A DNA stretch of 64,000 nucleotides from an uncultured Dehalococcoidia bacterium (GTDB lineage Bacteria; Chloroflexota; Dehalococcoidia; Lucifugimonadales; Lucifugimonadaceae), in assembly GCA_951812795.1 (NCBI GenBank), contig OX638325.1:310001-374000 (forward strand), read 5' to 3'. Below, piece by piece: positions 9,777 through 18,540 of this stretch. Made by a program: the position numbers and the translations under genes. The stretch's first letter is position 1. The number at the start of each line of letters is the position of its first letter. The notes under the pieces were generated by a model that saw nothing but the letters and a program-made list of their open reading frames with translations, was not told the DNA's origin and made no database searches.

Positions 9777-10223
9777 GTGGCGGTTTGTGTTGCCGTAGCC
9801 GCTTGTGGCACGGTTGGGAGCCTCGCCTCGCCGACGATTCCTGTCGATGTCGTCGAAGCGACACCGACGCCTTCGTTTACCGATACCGCAAAGGCGAACA
9901 TCGTGGATCTGTTCAATCGTCAGACCTCAGCGATCAGAAACGGTGATTGGGAAGTTGCATTCCATAACTGCAGCCCAAACTATCGATCGCGGCGTGACAT
10001 CGATCGTTTCACCGAGGATGTCCGAGAATACTTGAGTCGGTTGGACACGACACCTGACATGTTGGACGCACGGAATCCGGTCGCCACCAAAGGACGAGAC
10101 GATCGTTTTGACCTGAACTACGATCTGTACATCGAAAACGAGTTTTCGGAGACCGTGCGCGCCGGTGGGGCGTACGTAATAGTCAGAAATGATTGGTACG
10201 ACGACGGTGTTTGGTGCCGTTAG
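9777..10223 (+). CDS. Small secreted lipoprotein of unknown function
   Basis: The visible frame begins at GTG 9777 and has a lipoprotein-type signal with a cleavage site in AVAAC, followed by a Thr/Pro-rich linker (VVEATPTPSF) and a ~110-residue globular part with FNRQTSAIRNGDWEVAFHNC. That part resembles NTF2-like or SnoaL-like small alpha/beta domains, but this is weak. The GTG start leaves no positively charged n-region. The frame is open back to the CDF stop codon, reading SVKTSISVPFIVAVCVAV, so the true start may be a non-standard codon near 9738, which would give a conventional signal peptide. Its stop overlaps that of the convergent ABC exporter. Confidence 0.55.
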   Translation: MAVCVAVAACGTVGSLASPTIPVDVVEATPTPSFTDTAKANIVDLFNRQTSAIRNGDWEVAFHNCSPNYRSRRDIDRFTEDVREYLSRLDTTPDMLDARNPVATKGRDDRFDLNYDLYIENEFSETVRAGGAYVIVRNDWYDDGVWCR

Positions 10224-12340
10224 TTAGCGCTTGCAACTGCCGGCGTGATTTGGTCGAATTGCATAGGCTGGACGCCAGGCACGACAGTGAACTGTTCTTC
10301 ATAAAGCCGTCGATAGAGACTGGATTCGTTGATTAGCTCGTCGTGAGGGCCGCGCGCTTGAATACGCCCGTCTTGTACGACAAGTATCTGGTTGGCCGCG
10401 ATTACGGTCGACAAACGGTGAGCGATCGCGATCGTGGTACGGCCTTCTCGGAGCCTTGTAATCGCTTCGCGAATCAATCGTTCCGACAGTGTGTCGAGCG
10501 CGCTTGTCGCCTCGTCGAGCAGCAATATGCGAGGGTCGGCGAGGATCACTCGCGCGATCGCCAACCGTTGCCTTTCGCCTCCGGATAGACGGTATCCGTG
10601 TTCACCGACAATCGAGTTGTAACCCTCTGGCATCGCCGCGATCGTGTCATGGATCTGTGCTGCCTTTGCGGCCTCGATCAATTCGGGTTCGGTCGCGGAA
10701 GGGCGCCCGTAAAGAAGATTCTCGCGGACGGTTGCGTGGAAAAGAAACGGATTCTGCGACACCACTCCGACTAGCTGCGTCAAATTGTCGTGCGTAATGT
10801 CTTTGACGTTGACGCCATCGATTCGAACCGCACCTTGGTTGGCGTCATAGAGCCGGGAGGCCAAGTATCCGATTGTCGTCTTCCCGGAACCGCTCGGACC
10901 AACGAGCGCGGTGAGTTCACCAGCTCTCGCGGTGAACGAGATGTTGGTGAGCGAGAACAGCTCGTCATCGGTTTCGCTTTCGTTTTCACTGCCGATTAGC
11001 CTGGTTGGTGACGCTTGCGGACTCCCATTTCCTCGCCCGGCGGGGCCGTCAATCGTCGTCGGAATTGGCGCTTCGGTGCCGATCTGTCCATCTCCTCCCG
11101 GTTGGCCAACGGTTGGGGCGTTCGACGAACGACCGATAGGCCCTGAGGAGGATTGGGAAACCTGCGCTCGATGCCGCGCCGCGATGATTTCGAGTTCTGA
11201 TTGCTGGTAGGTGAAGGAAACGTTGTCGAAAGCTACCTCGCCCTTCGTGGTTGAAGGATCGAGGCGCTTGGGATTGACTGGGTCGACGATGGTTGGCTTG
11301 ATGTCCATGTATTCGAATATCCGCTCGAACAAGGCAAGAGATCCCGTGATTTCGACTCCACGTTGCAACAGATTCGCCATTGGGAACAGGAGCCGCGCCT
11401 GAATGGTCGAAAAAGCGACGATATCGCCAAGCGTCACGCGGTCGCTGCCGTCGATGATTAGAATACCGCCAACCAGCCAGATGAACGCGGGTGCCATGGT
11501 GAAGAATGCTTGAACCACGATGAAGAAACCACGACCGGTCATGTATTGGCGTATCGAGACGTCGGTGAGGCTCGTGTTGGTCTCCTGAAACTCGCGGAGT
11601 TGCTCAGCTTCTCTACCAAAGGTCTTGGCGACTATGACGCCGGAAACAAACAGTGTTTCCCCGGTTTTTGCCGTCAAATCCGCTAACGTGCGCTGCATCT
11701 GGCTCGTCAATCTCCGTCTACGAGCACCGACGATGCGGGAAAGATAAGCGAATATCGGCATGGTGAAGACGGCAACGATGGTCAGTTCCCAGGAAAGTAT
11801 CAACATCGCGACAAGTGCAGCGGCAACGACCGTGACGCTGGAAAGGATGTTTACGACTGTGTCGGTCAGAACGAGTTGAGTGCTTGAAACATCGTTGGCC
11901 AATCGGGATTGAATGTCGCCCGTCTTGGTTGAGGAGAAGAAGGAGATCGGTTGTTTTAGGAGGTGGTTGTATACGGTGTGCCGCATATCCTCCATCACCT
12001 TGAAGCCGACTCGAGCATTCAGTCGCGATTGTGCGAAATTGAGAATTCCCGAGATCCCCGCCGCCGCGACCATGCCTCCAATCAACCACATCAAGAGGTT
12101 CATGTCTTGCTGCGGTAAAGCGTCGTCGATCACTCGCTGGATCAACAGGGGAGTGATGACGCCGAGGGCAGAGGTAATGAGAACGAGCAACCCTACAATC
12201 GCCAAGGTCACCTTGTAGTCGGCATAAAGCTTGACGACGCGCTTGAACGTGCCGCGGGGAAACGGTCGGTTACGAGATTCCTCTTGGAACGCGCCGAATC
12301 CAGGGCCGCCCATACCGCCACGCATACCCCCTTGCCGCAT
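10220..12340 (-). CDS. ABC exporter, fused membrane and ATPase domains, with a large insertion in the ATPase domain
   Basis: This 706-residue half-transporter has six membrane helices (about residues 45-325) and a C-terminal ATPase domain. Walker A is GPSGSGKT at 481-488, the signature LSGGERQR at 585-592, Walker B ILLLDE at 605-610, followed by the D-loop SALD and an H-loop in IAIAHRLS. The N-terminus is Gly/Met/Arg-rich. Between the A-loop Tyr (VSFTYQQ, ~378) and the strand before Walker A (FSLTNISF, ~462) lies an extra ~80 residues rich in Ser, Gly and Pro. Related exporters have only a few residues there. It should work as a homodimer or heterodimer exporting lipids, drugs or peptides. 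No partner half-transporter is adjacent. Confidence 0.9.
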   Translation of the reverse strand: MRQGGMRGGMGGPGFGAFQEESRNRPFPRGTFKRVVKLYADYKVTLAIVGLLVLITSALGVITPLLIQRVIDDALPQQDMNLLMWLIGGMVAAAGISGILNFAQSRLNARVGFKVMEDMRHTVYNHLLKQPISFFSSTKTGDIQSRLANDVSSTQLVLTDTVVNILSSVTVVAAALVAMLILSWELTIVAVFTMPIFAYLSRIVGARRRRLTSQMQRTLADLTAKTGETLFVSGVIVAKTFGREAEQLREFQETNTSLTDVSIRQYMTGRGFFIVVQAFFTMAPAFIWLVGGILIIDGSDRVTLGDIVAFSTIQARLLFPMANLLQRGVEITGSLALFERIFEYMDIKPTIVDPVNPKRLDPSTTKGEVAFDNVSFTYQQSELEIIAARHRAQVSQSSSGPIGRSSNAPTVGQPGGDGQIGTEAPIPTTIDGPAGRGNGSPQASPTRLIGSENESETDDELFSLTNISFTARAGELTALVGPSGSGKTTIGYLASRLYDANQGAVRIDGVNVKDITHDNLTQLVGVVSQNPFLFHATVRENLLYGRPSATEPELIEAAKAAQIHDTIAAMPEGYNSIVGEHGYRLSGGERQRLAIARVILADPRILLLDEATSALDTLSERLIREAITRLREGRTTIAIAHRLSTVIAANQILVVQDGRIQARGPHDELINESSLYRRLYEEQFTVVPGVQPMQFDQITPAVASAN

Positions 12341-12459
12341 AGATTCCTCCGAGATTCCGCGATTCGAAACTAACGCCTTGTTTAAGACGGCATATTACCT
12401 CAACGCGTTTTGACGGCCACCCAAGGTATCGGGAAAAGAGAGAGCACCGCGATGAGGAT

Positions 12460-12535
12460 TGGTAGCCCGTAGGGGAGTCGAACCCCTGTTTCAGCCTTGA
12501 GAGGGCCGTGTCCTGGGCCACTAGACGAACGGGCC
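12460..12535 (-). tRNA. tRNA-Glu (anticodon CTC), CCA encoded
   Basis: On the minus strand the acceptor arms GGCCCGT and ACGGGCT pair over seven positions (one G-U), the anticodon loop is CTCTCAA giving CTC, and the T arm reads AGGGG-TTCGACT-CCCCT. The discriminator A is followed by an encoded CCA. It reads GAG codons. Confidence 0.93.
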
Positions 12536-12585
12536 ACCGTGATGGTGCGCGAGCCAGATTTCGCAATCCGTGCTCTCAGCGTTGT

Positions 12586-12659
12586 TGGCTGCCGATGCAG
12601 GATTCGAACCCGCGCTCCCAGATCCAGAATCTGGTGTCCTACCACTAGACGAATCGGCA
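12586..12659 (-). tRNA. tRNA-Gln (anticodon CTG), CCA encoded
   Basis: On the minus strand the acceptor arms TGCCGAT and ATCGGCA pair fully, the anticodon stem CCAGA/TCTGG carries loop TTCTGGA giving CTG, and the T arm is GCGGG-TTCGAAT-CCTGC. The discriminator G is followed by an encoded CCA. It lies 50 bases upstream of tRNA-Glu on the same strand, so the two are probably one transcript, with a promoter in 12660-12800. Confidence 0.93.
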
Positions 12660-12951
12660 ACGGCTCGCTGAAATTCATGATAACAAACCCTCCCTTGCTC
12701 AGATTCACCGCTGAATCAAAGGCAAGGTTGCTGGTTCGTTTTGGCGATGCTGGTCCTTGATTGTCGTTTCGAATCCCCAATCCCGTTCCAAGTCGCGATT
12801 TTTGGTATATAGTGAGCGCATCGTTTGACGCAAAAAGTGGCGAGATTTGAGTTGGTTGCGTCTCGTCGCAACCGCGAGTGTCGCCACTCGATGCCGATGC
12901 ATTGCGCTCGAACCAGAACGATCGGCACGCAGGCTACAGGAGTACGTTGCT

Positions 12952-15045
12952 TTGAAATTAATAAACAGGTCAAAATACCTCATTGGAGTGATTGCGGCAC
13001 TAGTCGCTGTCGCTGCTTGGGCGTGTGGTGGCACGGAGACCGTCATCCAGACAGTCGTGGTCGAGAAGGAGGTCGCGGGTGAGACCGTGATCCAGACCGT
13101 CGTCGTCGAGAAAGAGGTTCAGGTAGCGGGTGAGACCGTTGTCCAGACCGTCGTCGTCGAGAAAGAAGTTCAGGTAGCGGGTGAGACCGTTGTCCAGACC
13201 GTCGTCGTCGAGAAAGAGGTTCAGGTAGCGGGTGAGACCGTTGTCCAGACCGTCGTCGTCGAGAAAGAAGTTCAGGTACAAGGCGAGACCGTGATACAGA
13301 CGGTGGTGGTCGAGAAAGAGGTTGAGGTTGAGAAAGTCGTGACCGTTGAGGTCATGGTGGCGGAAGAGGAAGTCGCACCGACCGCCGTCCCTGAGCCCGC
13401 AAGCCAAGAACTACCAGAGACCGAATCCCCAGCAGGAACCTTGGTCATGATCCCCGAAGGCGTAGCACCGGGCGTTGGCATCAACCGATCGCAAGCACCT
13501 GAATCGCTGATGTATTGGGGTGTGTCAGAGCAGCTGTTCCGTCCGAATGACGATGGAACGCTGGTCGGCCCGTGGCTCGCTGAGAGTTGGGAAGTTTCAC
13601 CCGACGGTTCCCAAGCAACCGTCAAGATTCGCAGTGGCGTGCAGTTCCACGGTGGTTGGGGTGAACTTACTGCCCACGACTTCGTGTGGAGTCTGAACGA
13701 CACCAACGCCGCGGTAACGCCCGAGAGTATCCACGGGCAAGCTGGAGACTTCGCCGCATTCATGGACGAAGCGGAAGCCACCGACGACCGTACCGTGGTG
13801 CTCAACTTCAATGCCCCTGAACCTCGTTGGACGACTCTGCTGTTCAACCAAGCTGGTGACGCGTTCGGCGTCTTCTCGAAGAAGGCATACGACGACATGG
13901 GCGCAGACTGGATGCGGGAAAACGTCATCGCCACTGGTCCATACATGGTTGAGGAATGGCGTCAATCAGACAGCGCCACACTCATCGCCCAGGACTCGCA
14001 CTGGGACAAGACAGCCGAGGTTGCAACACTTCGCTTGATTGACGTCCCAGAGACGGTCGCTCGTATTTCGGCTCTCCGATCCGGTGGTGCCGACTGGGCG
14101 GTCCTTCCTGTTCGAGAAATCGGTCCCCTTACTCGCGATGGCTTCAAATCGTTGACCACAGGCCGTCAAAGCGGTGTGCCGCTCCAAATGGCGGGTAACT
14201 ACTGGGAAACCACGCAGGTCAAAACCGGCGAGCCGACCCAGGCCGTGACCTTTGTGCACGACATTCCGTGGATCGGAAACCCATTCAGCCCGGACGATAG
14301 CAACAACCCGGAAGGCATTGATGACTTGGAACAAGCGCGGCTAGTCAGGTGGGCAATCGCGATGTCGATTAACCGAGACCTGGTCAACGAGTCGCTGTAC
14401 AACAACAACGCATCGCCGTACTACGTCGGCATGTTCCACATCGTCGACCCTGACTGGGATGACAAGTGGAAGATTCCGTACGACCCGGTGATGGCCAACG
14501 AGTACCTGGACAAAGCCGGGTACCCGAGAGACGAAGATGGCAAGCGTTTCGACATGCCGATCTACGGTTTCACGTCCCGAATTGAATTCACCGAGATCGC
14601 TGACGCTGCAGCCGGTTTCATTAGCCAGTTGGGCATCGAAACGAGCGTCATCAAAATTGCCTATTCCATCATCCGCCCAAGCTTGGTGGCGAGAAGCAAT
14701 ACGACGCCTTCAATTCAGTGGTGTCGTTCAGACCTTTGGAAGCCATACGATTGGGTGACTGGTGAAGAGGAGACGACCCTGACTCGAGGAGGATTCAACT
14801 GTCATATGGAGATACCGTTCATCTTGGAAACGGTTCAAAAGGTGGCCGCTGAGTCAGATCCGGCGAAGCGCAAAGAGTACAACGTCGCGCTGGCCGACTA
14901 CTTGTGGGAACAGCAACTCAAGATCGGTATCGTCGCCCTTCCATTCGTTTCGGCATACAATCCGAACGCAATCGCCTCATGGAATATGCGACCTGGTCCA
15001 CAGGCCCCGTACACCTCACCTGAACTGATTGTTCCGGCGAGGTAA
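12952..15045 (+). CDS. Peptide/nickel-type ABC transporter substrate-binding lipoprotein with V-rich N-terminal repeats
   Basis: The TTG at 12952 is chosen as start because CAGGAG lies eight bases upstream and it gives a short lipoprotein signal, MKLINRSKYLIG to AVAAWAC, with Cys25 as the lipidated residue. Residues 29-130 hold about six repeats of ETVIQTVVVEKEV(QVAG), period mostly 17 residues. The rest is a full SBP family 5 protein with LAESWEVSPDGSQATVKIR, VQFHGGWGELTAHDFVWSL and a late LADYLWEQQLKIGIVALPF. It should capture peptides or similar solutes outside the membrane and deliver them to the two permeases encoded downstream. No ATPase gene is present in the cluster, so it must be supplied elsewhere. 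Confidence 0.9.
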   Translation: MKLINRSKYLIGVIAALVAVAAWACGGTETVIQTVVVEKEVAGETVIQTVVVEKEVQVAGETVVQTVVVEKEVQVAGETVVQTVVVEKEVQVAGETVVQTVVVEKEVQVQGETVIQTVVVEKEVEVEKVVTVEVMVAEEEVAPTAVPEPASQELPETESPAGTLVMIPEGVAPGVGINRSQAPESLMYWGVSEQLFRPNDDGTLVGPWLAESWEVSPDGSQATVKIRSGVQFHGGWGELTAHDFVWSLNDTNAAVTPESIHGQAGDFAAFMDEAEATDDRTVVLNFNAPEPRWTTLLFNQAGDAFGVFSKKAYDDMGADWMRENVIATGPYMVEEWRQSDSATLIAQDSHWDKTAEVATLRLIDVPETVARISALRSGGADWAVLPVREIGPLTRDGFKSLTTGRQSGVPLQMAGNYWETTQVKTGEPTQAVTFVHDIPWIGNPFSPDDSNNPEGIDDLEQARLVRWAIAMSINRDLVNESLYNNNASPYYVGMFHIVDPDWDDKWKIPYDPVMANEYLDKAGYPRDEDGKRFDMPIYGFTSRIEFTEIADAAAGFISQLGIETSVIKIAYSIIRPSLVARSNTTPSIQWCRSDLWKPYDWVTGEEETTLTRGGFNCHMEIPFILETVQKVAAESDPAKRKEYNVALADYLWEQQLKIGIVALPFVSAYNPNAIASWNMRPGPQAPYTSPELIVPAR
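13036..13341 (+). repeat. Tandem 51-base coding repeat (17 residues), about six copies
   Basis: The units encode ETV(I/V)QTVVVEKEVQVAG with very high DNA identity in the middle copies. The first unit is shorter (15 residues) and the last runs into a degenerate EVEKVVTVEVMV stretch. The alternating hydrophobic/charged pattern suggests an extended beta or coiled tether between the lipid anchor and the binding domain. Near-identical copies imply recent expansion by slippage or unequal exchange. Confidence 0.93.
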
Positions 15046-15148
15046 TCCTTCCCAACCTCATCGTTTTCGGATGCTCGGAACAGAGTGGCTGAAAACGGTG
15101 AGGAATTGGGACGAACCGCATGTCAGGTAGACAATGCAGGTTCCTCCG

Positions 15149-15183
15149 CGGCGACGCGACCGTTACTATCGGTCGCGTCGCCG
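15149..15183 (+). terminator. Perfect 14-bp hairpin between the binding-protein gene and permease genes
   Basis: Arms CGGCGACGCGACCG and CGGTCGCGTCGCCG flank a seven-base loop. No T-run follows. It is well placed to act as a partial terminator or mRNA 3'-end stabiliser, so that the binding protein is made in excess over the permeases. Confidence 0.75.
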
Positions 15184-15211
15184 AAGCGCATCATCTAGAT
15201 AGAGCAGTCCA

Positions 15212-16165
15212 GTGCGAAAGTTCCTAATACGGCGATTCTTCGCCGGCATACTTTCGATTCTCGCGGCTACCGCGATCGTCTTCGGACTTTCACGAGCGGC
15301 GGGAGATCCATTGTTGCTCTACGCCAAGCCTGGAGGATACGGAGTAACACCAGAACAAGAACAGGCATTGAAAGAAAAGTTGCGCCTCGACAGGCCGCTA
15401 GTGGTGCAGTATCTGTTGTGGCTGACGGATTTGTTGCGAGGCGATTTCGGTAGAACATTGCTGGCCGAACAGCAGGTGACGAAGGTTGTGGGTGAGAAGA
15501 TGGGAGCGACAGTTCAACTCGCCGTCGTGGCTTGGATTTTGGCCACGATAATGGGTGTCCCACTCGGCGTGTTGTCAGCGGTAATGCGAGGCAGTATTTG
15601 GGACTATTTGGGCCGTGCCTACGCCTTGATTGGGCAATCCTTGCCCACATTCTGGCTAGGGTTGATGATGATTCTGATATTCAACAAACAGTTGAATTGG
15701 TTACCGTTCGGGACGCGAGGTACCGGGGATGAGTTCTTCTTCTCGTGGGACAACCTACGATATTTCGTTATGCCATCGTTCGCTATCGCTTGGGGTGCTG
15801 CCGCTGTTTATTTGAGGTTGACGCGATCCGCAATGTTGGAAGTGCTCGACTCCGAATTTGTCAAGCTGGCGCGATCTAAAGGAGTCGGCGGCACGACGAT
15901 CATCTGGAAGCATGCATTCCGGAACGCACTTATCCCGCCATTGACCGTCTCCTCGCTCATGATGGCAGGATTGATTACCGGCAGCGTCGTAATTGAAGCG
16001 GTGTTCTCGTGGCCGGGCCTCGGAAGACTCGCCATACAGGCGGTCCAAGACAACGATTTCCCAATCCTGACCGCCACCGTGCTGTTCTTCGCCGTTGTTT
16101 TTGTGACGGTTAACTTTGTCACTGACGTGCTCTACGCAGTAATCGACCCGAGGATACGTTACTGA
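15212..16165 (+). CDS. ABC transporter permease, DppB/OppB type
   Basis: The 317-residue membrane protein starts at GTG (MRKFLIRRFFAGILSILAAT), the usual N-terminal helix of DppB-type permeases. It has six helices and the EAA loop region near residues 205-225 (SEFVKLARSKGVGGTTIIWKHAFRNAL). The early segment GDPLLLYAKPGGYGVTPEQEQ is the family's extracytoplasmic loop. It forms the transmembrane channel with the next gene product. The gap from the binding-protein gene is 166 bases and holds the strong hairpin. Confidence 0.93.
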   Translation: MRKFLIRRFFAGILSILAATAIVFGLSRAAGDPLLLYAKPGGYGVTPEQEQALKEKLRLDRPLVVQYLLWLTDLLRGDFGRTLLAEQQVTKVVGEKMGATVQLAVVAWILATIMGVPLGVLSAVMRGSIWDYLGRAYALIGQSLPTFWLGLMMILIFNKQLNWLPFGTRGTGDEFFFSWDNLRYFVMPSFAIAWGAAAVYLRLTRSAMLEVLDSEFVKLARSKGVGGTTIIWKHAFRNALIPPLTVSSLMMAGLITGSVVIEAVFSWPGLGRLAIQAVQDNDFPILTATVLFFAVVFVTVNFVTDVLYAVIDPRIRY

Positions 16166-16184
16166 TCGCATCCTGACACAGGTT

Positions 16185-17186
16185 ATGGCTTCCGAAATCA
16201 CAGCACAAGAACCCGGCGCGGTTCAGGGCGCAACCACCTCGACAGGTCGACGAGATCGATTCTCGTTGGTTTACGGGTGGTACATCCTTCGTCGATGGCC
16301 GTTGATTCCCGGCTTGATTATGTTGGCGCTCGTAATCGGTGGGGTATTTGCGGACCAACTGGCGCCGTACGACGAAATCGAGCAGGACATTAGATTCCGG
16401 AACGCGCCTCCGCGGATATTCGGTTCAAATTCCGAATATTGGGCAACCCAAGATTTTTCGCAAGCGATGTTCCGCGCTGAAGGTACTCAGGGCAAGGATC
16501 CCGGCAATCGCTTCTTACTCGGCGGGGATCACGTAGGTCGTGATGTGTTGAGCCGTGTCATCCACGGTGCCCGCATTTCGTTGGTCGTCACGTCAGTAGC
16601 GCTGTTCTCCGGACTGATCCTAGGAGTGACGATCGGTGTCCTTTCCGGATACTACGGTGGATTAGTCGACGAATTCTTGATGAGAATGGTCGATGTTTGG
16701 TACGCGGTGCCGTTTCTGTTGCTCGCCATGGTTGCGGTAATCATTTTCGAAGCAAGTCTGAATCTCATTATTTTCTTGTTGATACTGCTTGCTTGGAGCG
16801 GATACGTTCGTAATCTACGCGGCGAGGTTTTGAGTCTCAAGCAACGCGATTTCGTGGCTGCTGCTCGGGTGGCGGGAGCTTCGACATTCCGCATCATCGT
16901 TAGACATCTTCTGCCAGGTCTCGTCAACACGATCTTCGTGATTGCAAGTCTGAGAGTCGGACAGTTGATCCTAGCTGAGGCTTCGCTGAGCTTTATCGGT
17001 GCTGGGATTCCCGCGCCAACGCCAGCTTGGGGTGTATTGATTGCCGAGGGTAGGGAGTATGTTGAACAGGCCTGGTGGCAAACAGTATTTCCCGGCTCCG
17101 CTATATTCCTCGTCGTTCTCGCCTTCAACTTCTTAGGCGATTGGGTGCGGGACCGATTGGATCCGCGTCTAAGGCAGTTGGACTAA
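16185..17186 (+). CDS. ABC transporter permease, DppC/OppC type
   Basis: This 333-residue protein begins 19 bases after the DppB-type gene and completes the permease pair. The N-terminal cytoplasmic tail and first helix (RWPLIPGLIMLALVIGGVFAD) are followed by LAPYDEIEQD and the conserved LGGDHVGRDVLSRVIHGARISL. The EAA loop is KQRDFVAAARVAGASTFRIIVRHL. The late PAWGVLIAEGREYVEQAWW is typical of DppC. It lacks the ATP-binding genes (DppD/F) that usually follow; the next gene is convergent. Confidence 0.93.
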   Translation: MASEITAQEPGAVQGATTSTGRRDRFSLVYGWYILRRWPLIPGLIMLALVIGGVFADQLAPYDEIEQDIRFRNAPPRIFGSNSEYWATQDFSQAMFRAEGTQGKDPGNRFLLGGDHVGRDVLSRVIHGARISLVVTSVALFSGLILGVTIGVLSGYYGGLVDEFLMRMVDVWYAVPFLLLAMVAVIIFEASLNLIIFLLILLAWSGYVRNLRGEVLSLKQRDFVAAARVAGASTFRIIVRHLLPGLVNTIFVIASLRVGQLILAEASLSFIGAGIPAPTPAWGVLIAEGREYVEQAWWQTVFPGSAIFLVVLAFNFLGDWVRDRLDPRLRQLD

Positions 17187-17226
17187 GGGAATTTGTGAAC
17201 GGGTCCGAGTTTGCCCCGGGCGAACT

Positions 17227-18444
17227 TTACACCTTGGTCAGCTCGTCCAGGATGTCTTGGAGCTGGTTGTGTTTGATGTAGCCTTGGTGGACGCTCAAGA
17301 CGTTGTGGTCTCTGTCTAGGAAAAACGTCGTTGGTGCCGCGGTGATCTGGTAGGCGATGTGGATGGCACTGCCGACGTCTGGGATTGCCGGGTAGTTGGC
17401 ACCCATTTTCCCCAGAAACTCCACACCTTCAGCAGCAGTGTCGAAACCTACGGCTTGGACCCCAATGAAGACGACCTCATCGGTGCCGGGCGTTCCCATC
17501 GTTTGATAAGCGTGCTCAAAGTTCGGAATCTCGGCTCGACAAGGGGGACACGACGGAAACCAGAAGTTGATGACTACTGGTTTACCTTCGTGTTCGGAGA
17601 GATCGAATGACCCGTGGTGAAATGTGTCACCTTTGAACCCTGGTGCATCACCGAAACCCGTGAATATCTCAGTGCTGGCATACACGATTTCAGGTTCGGC
17701 CAACTCGACTTCAGCGCCGCTCGAATCGTTAGCGACTAATGGCACTGCGACTGCATCGCCTTCGGCCGGAATTTGACCATCATCGATCGCCGAGGTCGCG
17801 CCCTCAGAAATCTCCCGAACGATCTCAACTAAATTGTCCTCGTCAATGGCACCTTGCCAAACCCGATGCTCATTGTGGTTGTGATCGAGAAAAACAGTGG
17901 TCGGGTACGAAAATATGTTGTAACCGATCTGGATCGATGAGTTGTTATCGGGCAAACCCGGGAAGGTCACACCGAGCTCCTCGAAGAGATTCGCGCCGTC
18001 TTCTATTGAATCGAGGCCAAGTTGCTGAACGCCGACGAACTCAACGTTTCCGCCAGAGGGTGCGCCGAATTGTTGGTAGACGTTTTCGAAATGCTCCAAC
18101 TCGGCGCGGCATGGTGGACAAGAGGGGAACCAGAAATTGATGACGATCGGTTTGCCGACCAGTTGACTGGTGTCAAAAGTGCCATGAGCAAAAGTCGTAC
18201 CTTGGAACCCGTCTACGTCTCCTAGCCCGTCGATGATCGCCGATTCGAAGGAGTCTGGCATTCCCGTCGGCACCGTCTCTGCAGCCGGAGACTCCGGCTC
18301 GGTTGCGACCGTTGGGGCGGGAGTCGGAGGTTGTGGAGTTGGTTCGGTGTCGCTGCCACATGCGACTACCAACGCTACCGCGACCAACGCGCCAAACGAT
18401 GCAATCAGTCTAGCGCTTGGTAAACGACGCAAACGCAATTTCAT
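17227..18444 (-). CDS. Lipoprotein with two tandem TlpA/ResA-like thioredoxin domains
   Basis: The ATG at 18444 is preferred: GGTGAGAAG lies just upstream and the product begins with a lipoprotein signal, MKLRLRRLPSARLIASFGAL to ALVVAC (Cys29). A Pro/Thr-rich linker follows. Two thioredoxin-like domains then repeat with 190-residue spacing: each has VINFWFPSCPPCRAE, with CPPC at 109-112 and 299-302. Each also has the cis-Pro loop (SYPTTVFLD and AAPTTFFLD) and a QG(A/Y)I turn. The protein should sit on the outer face of the membrane and handle thiol-disulfide exchange, for instance in cytochrome c maturation or reduction of surface proteins. A double-domain lipoprotein is unusual; most TlpA proteins have one. 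Confidence 0.87.
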   Translation of the reverse strand: MKLRLRRLPSARLIASFGALVAVALVVACGSDTEPTPQPPTPAPTVATEPESPAAETVPTGMPDSFESAIIDGLGDVDGFQGTTFAHGTFDTSQLVGKPIVINFWFPSCPPCRAELEHFENVYQQFGAPSGGNVEFVGVQQLGLDSIEDGANLFEELGVTFPGLPDNNSSIQIGYNIFSYPTTVFLDHNHNEHRVWQGAIDEDNLVEIVREISEGATSAIDDGQIPAEGDAVAVPLVANDSSGAEVELAEPEIVYASTEIFTGFGDAPGFKGDTFHHGSFDLSEHEGKPVVINFWFPSCPPCRAEIPNFEHAYQTMGTPGTDEVVFIGVQAVGFDTAAEGVEFLGKMGANYPAIPDVGSAIHIAYQITAAPTTFFLDRDHNVLSVHQGYIKHNQLQDILDELTKV

Positions 18445-18540
18445 CTTCTCACCGCCATTCGGACTCAGCGTGTTTCTATTAGATGATACGTGTCGAAATG
18501 ATCGAGAGTTTCCGATGGTCGATCCCCGCAATCAATCCGG

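Noticed and set aside
12460..12659. tRNA pair as an integration site
   Set aside because: No integrase, no duplicated tRNA 3' end and no island-like genes border the tRNAs.
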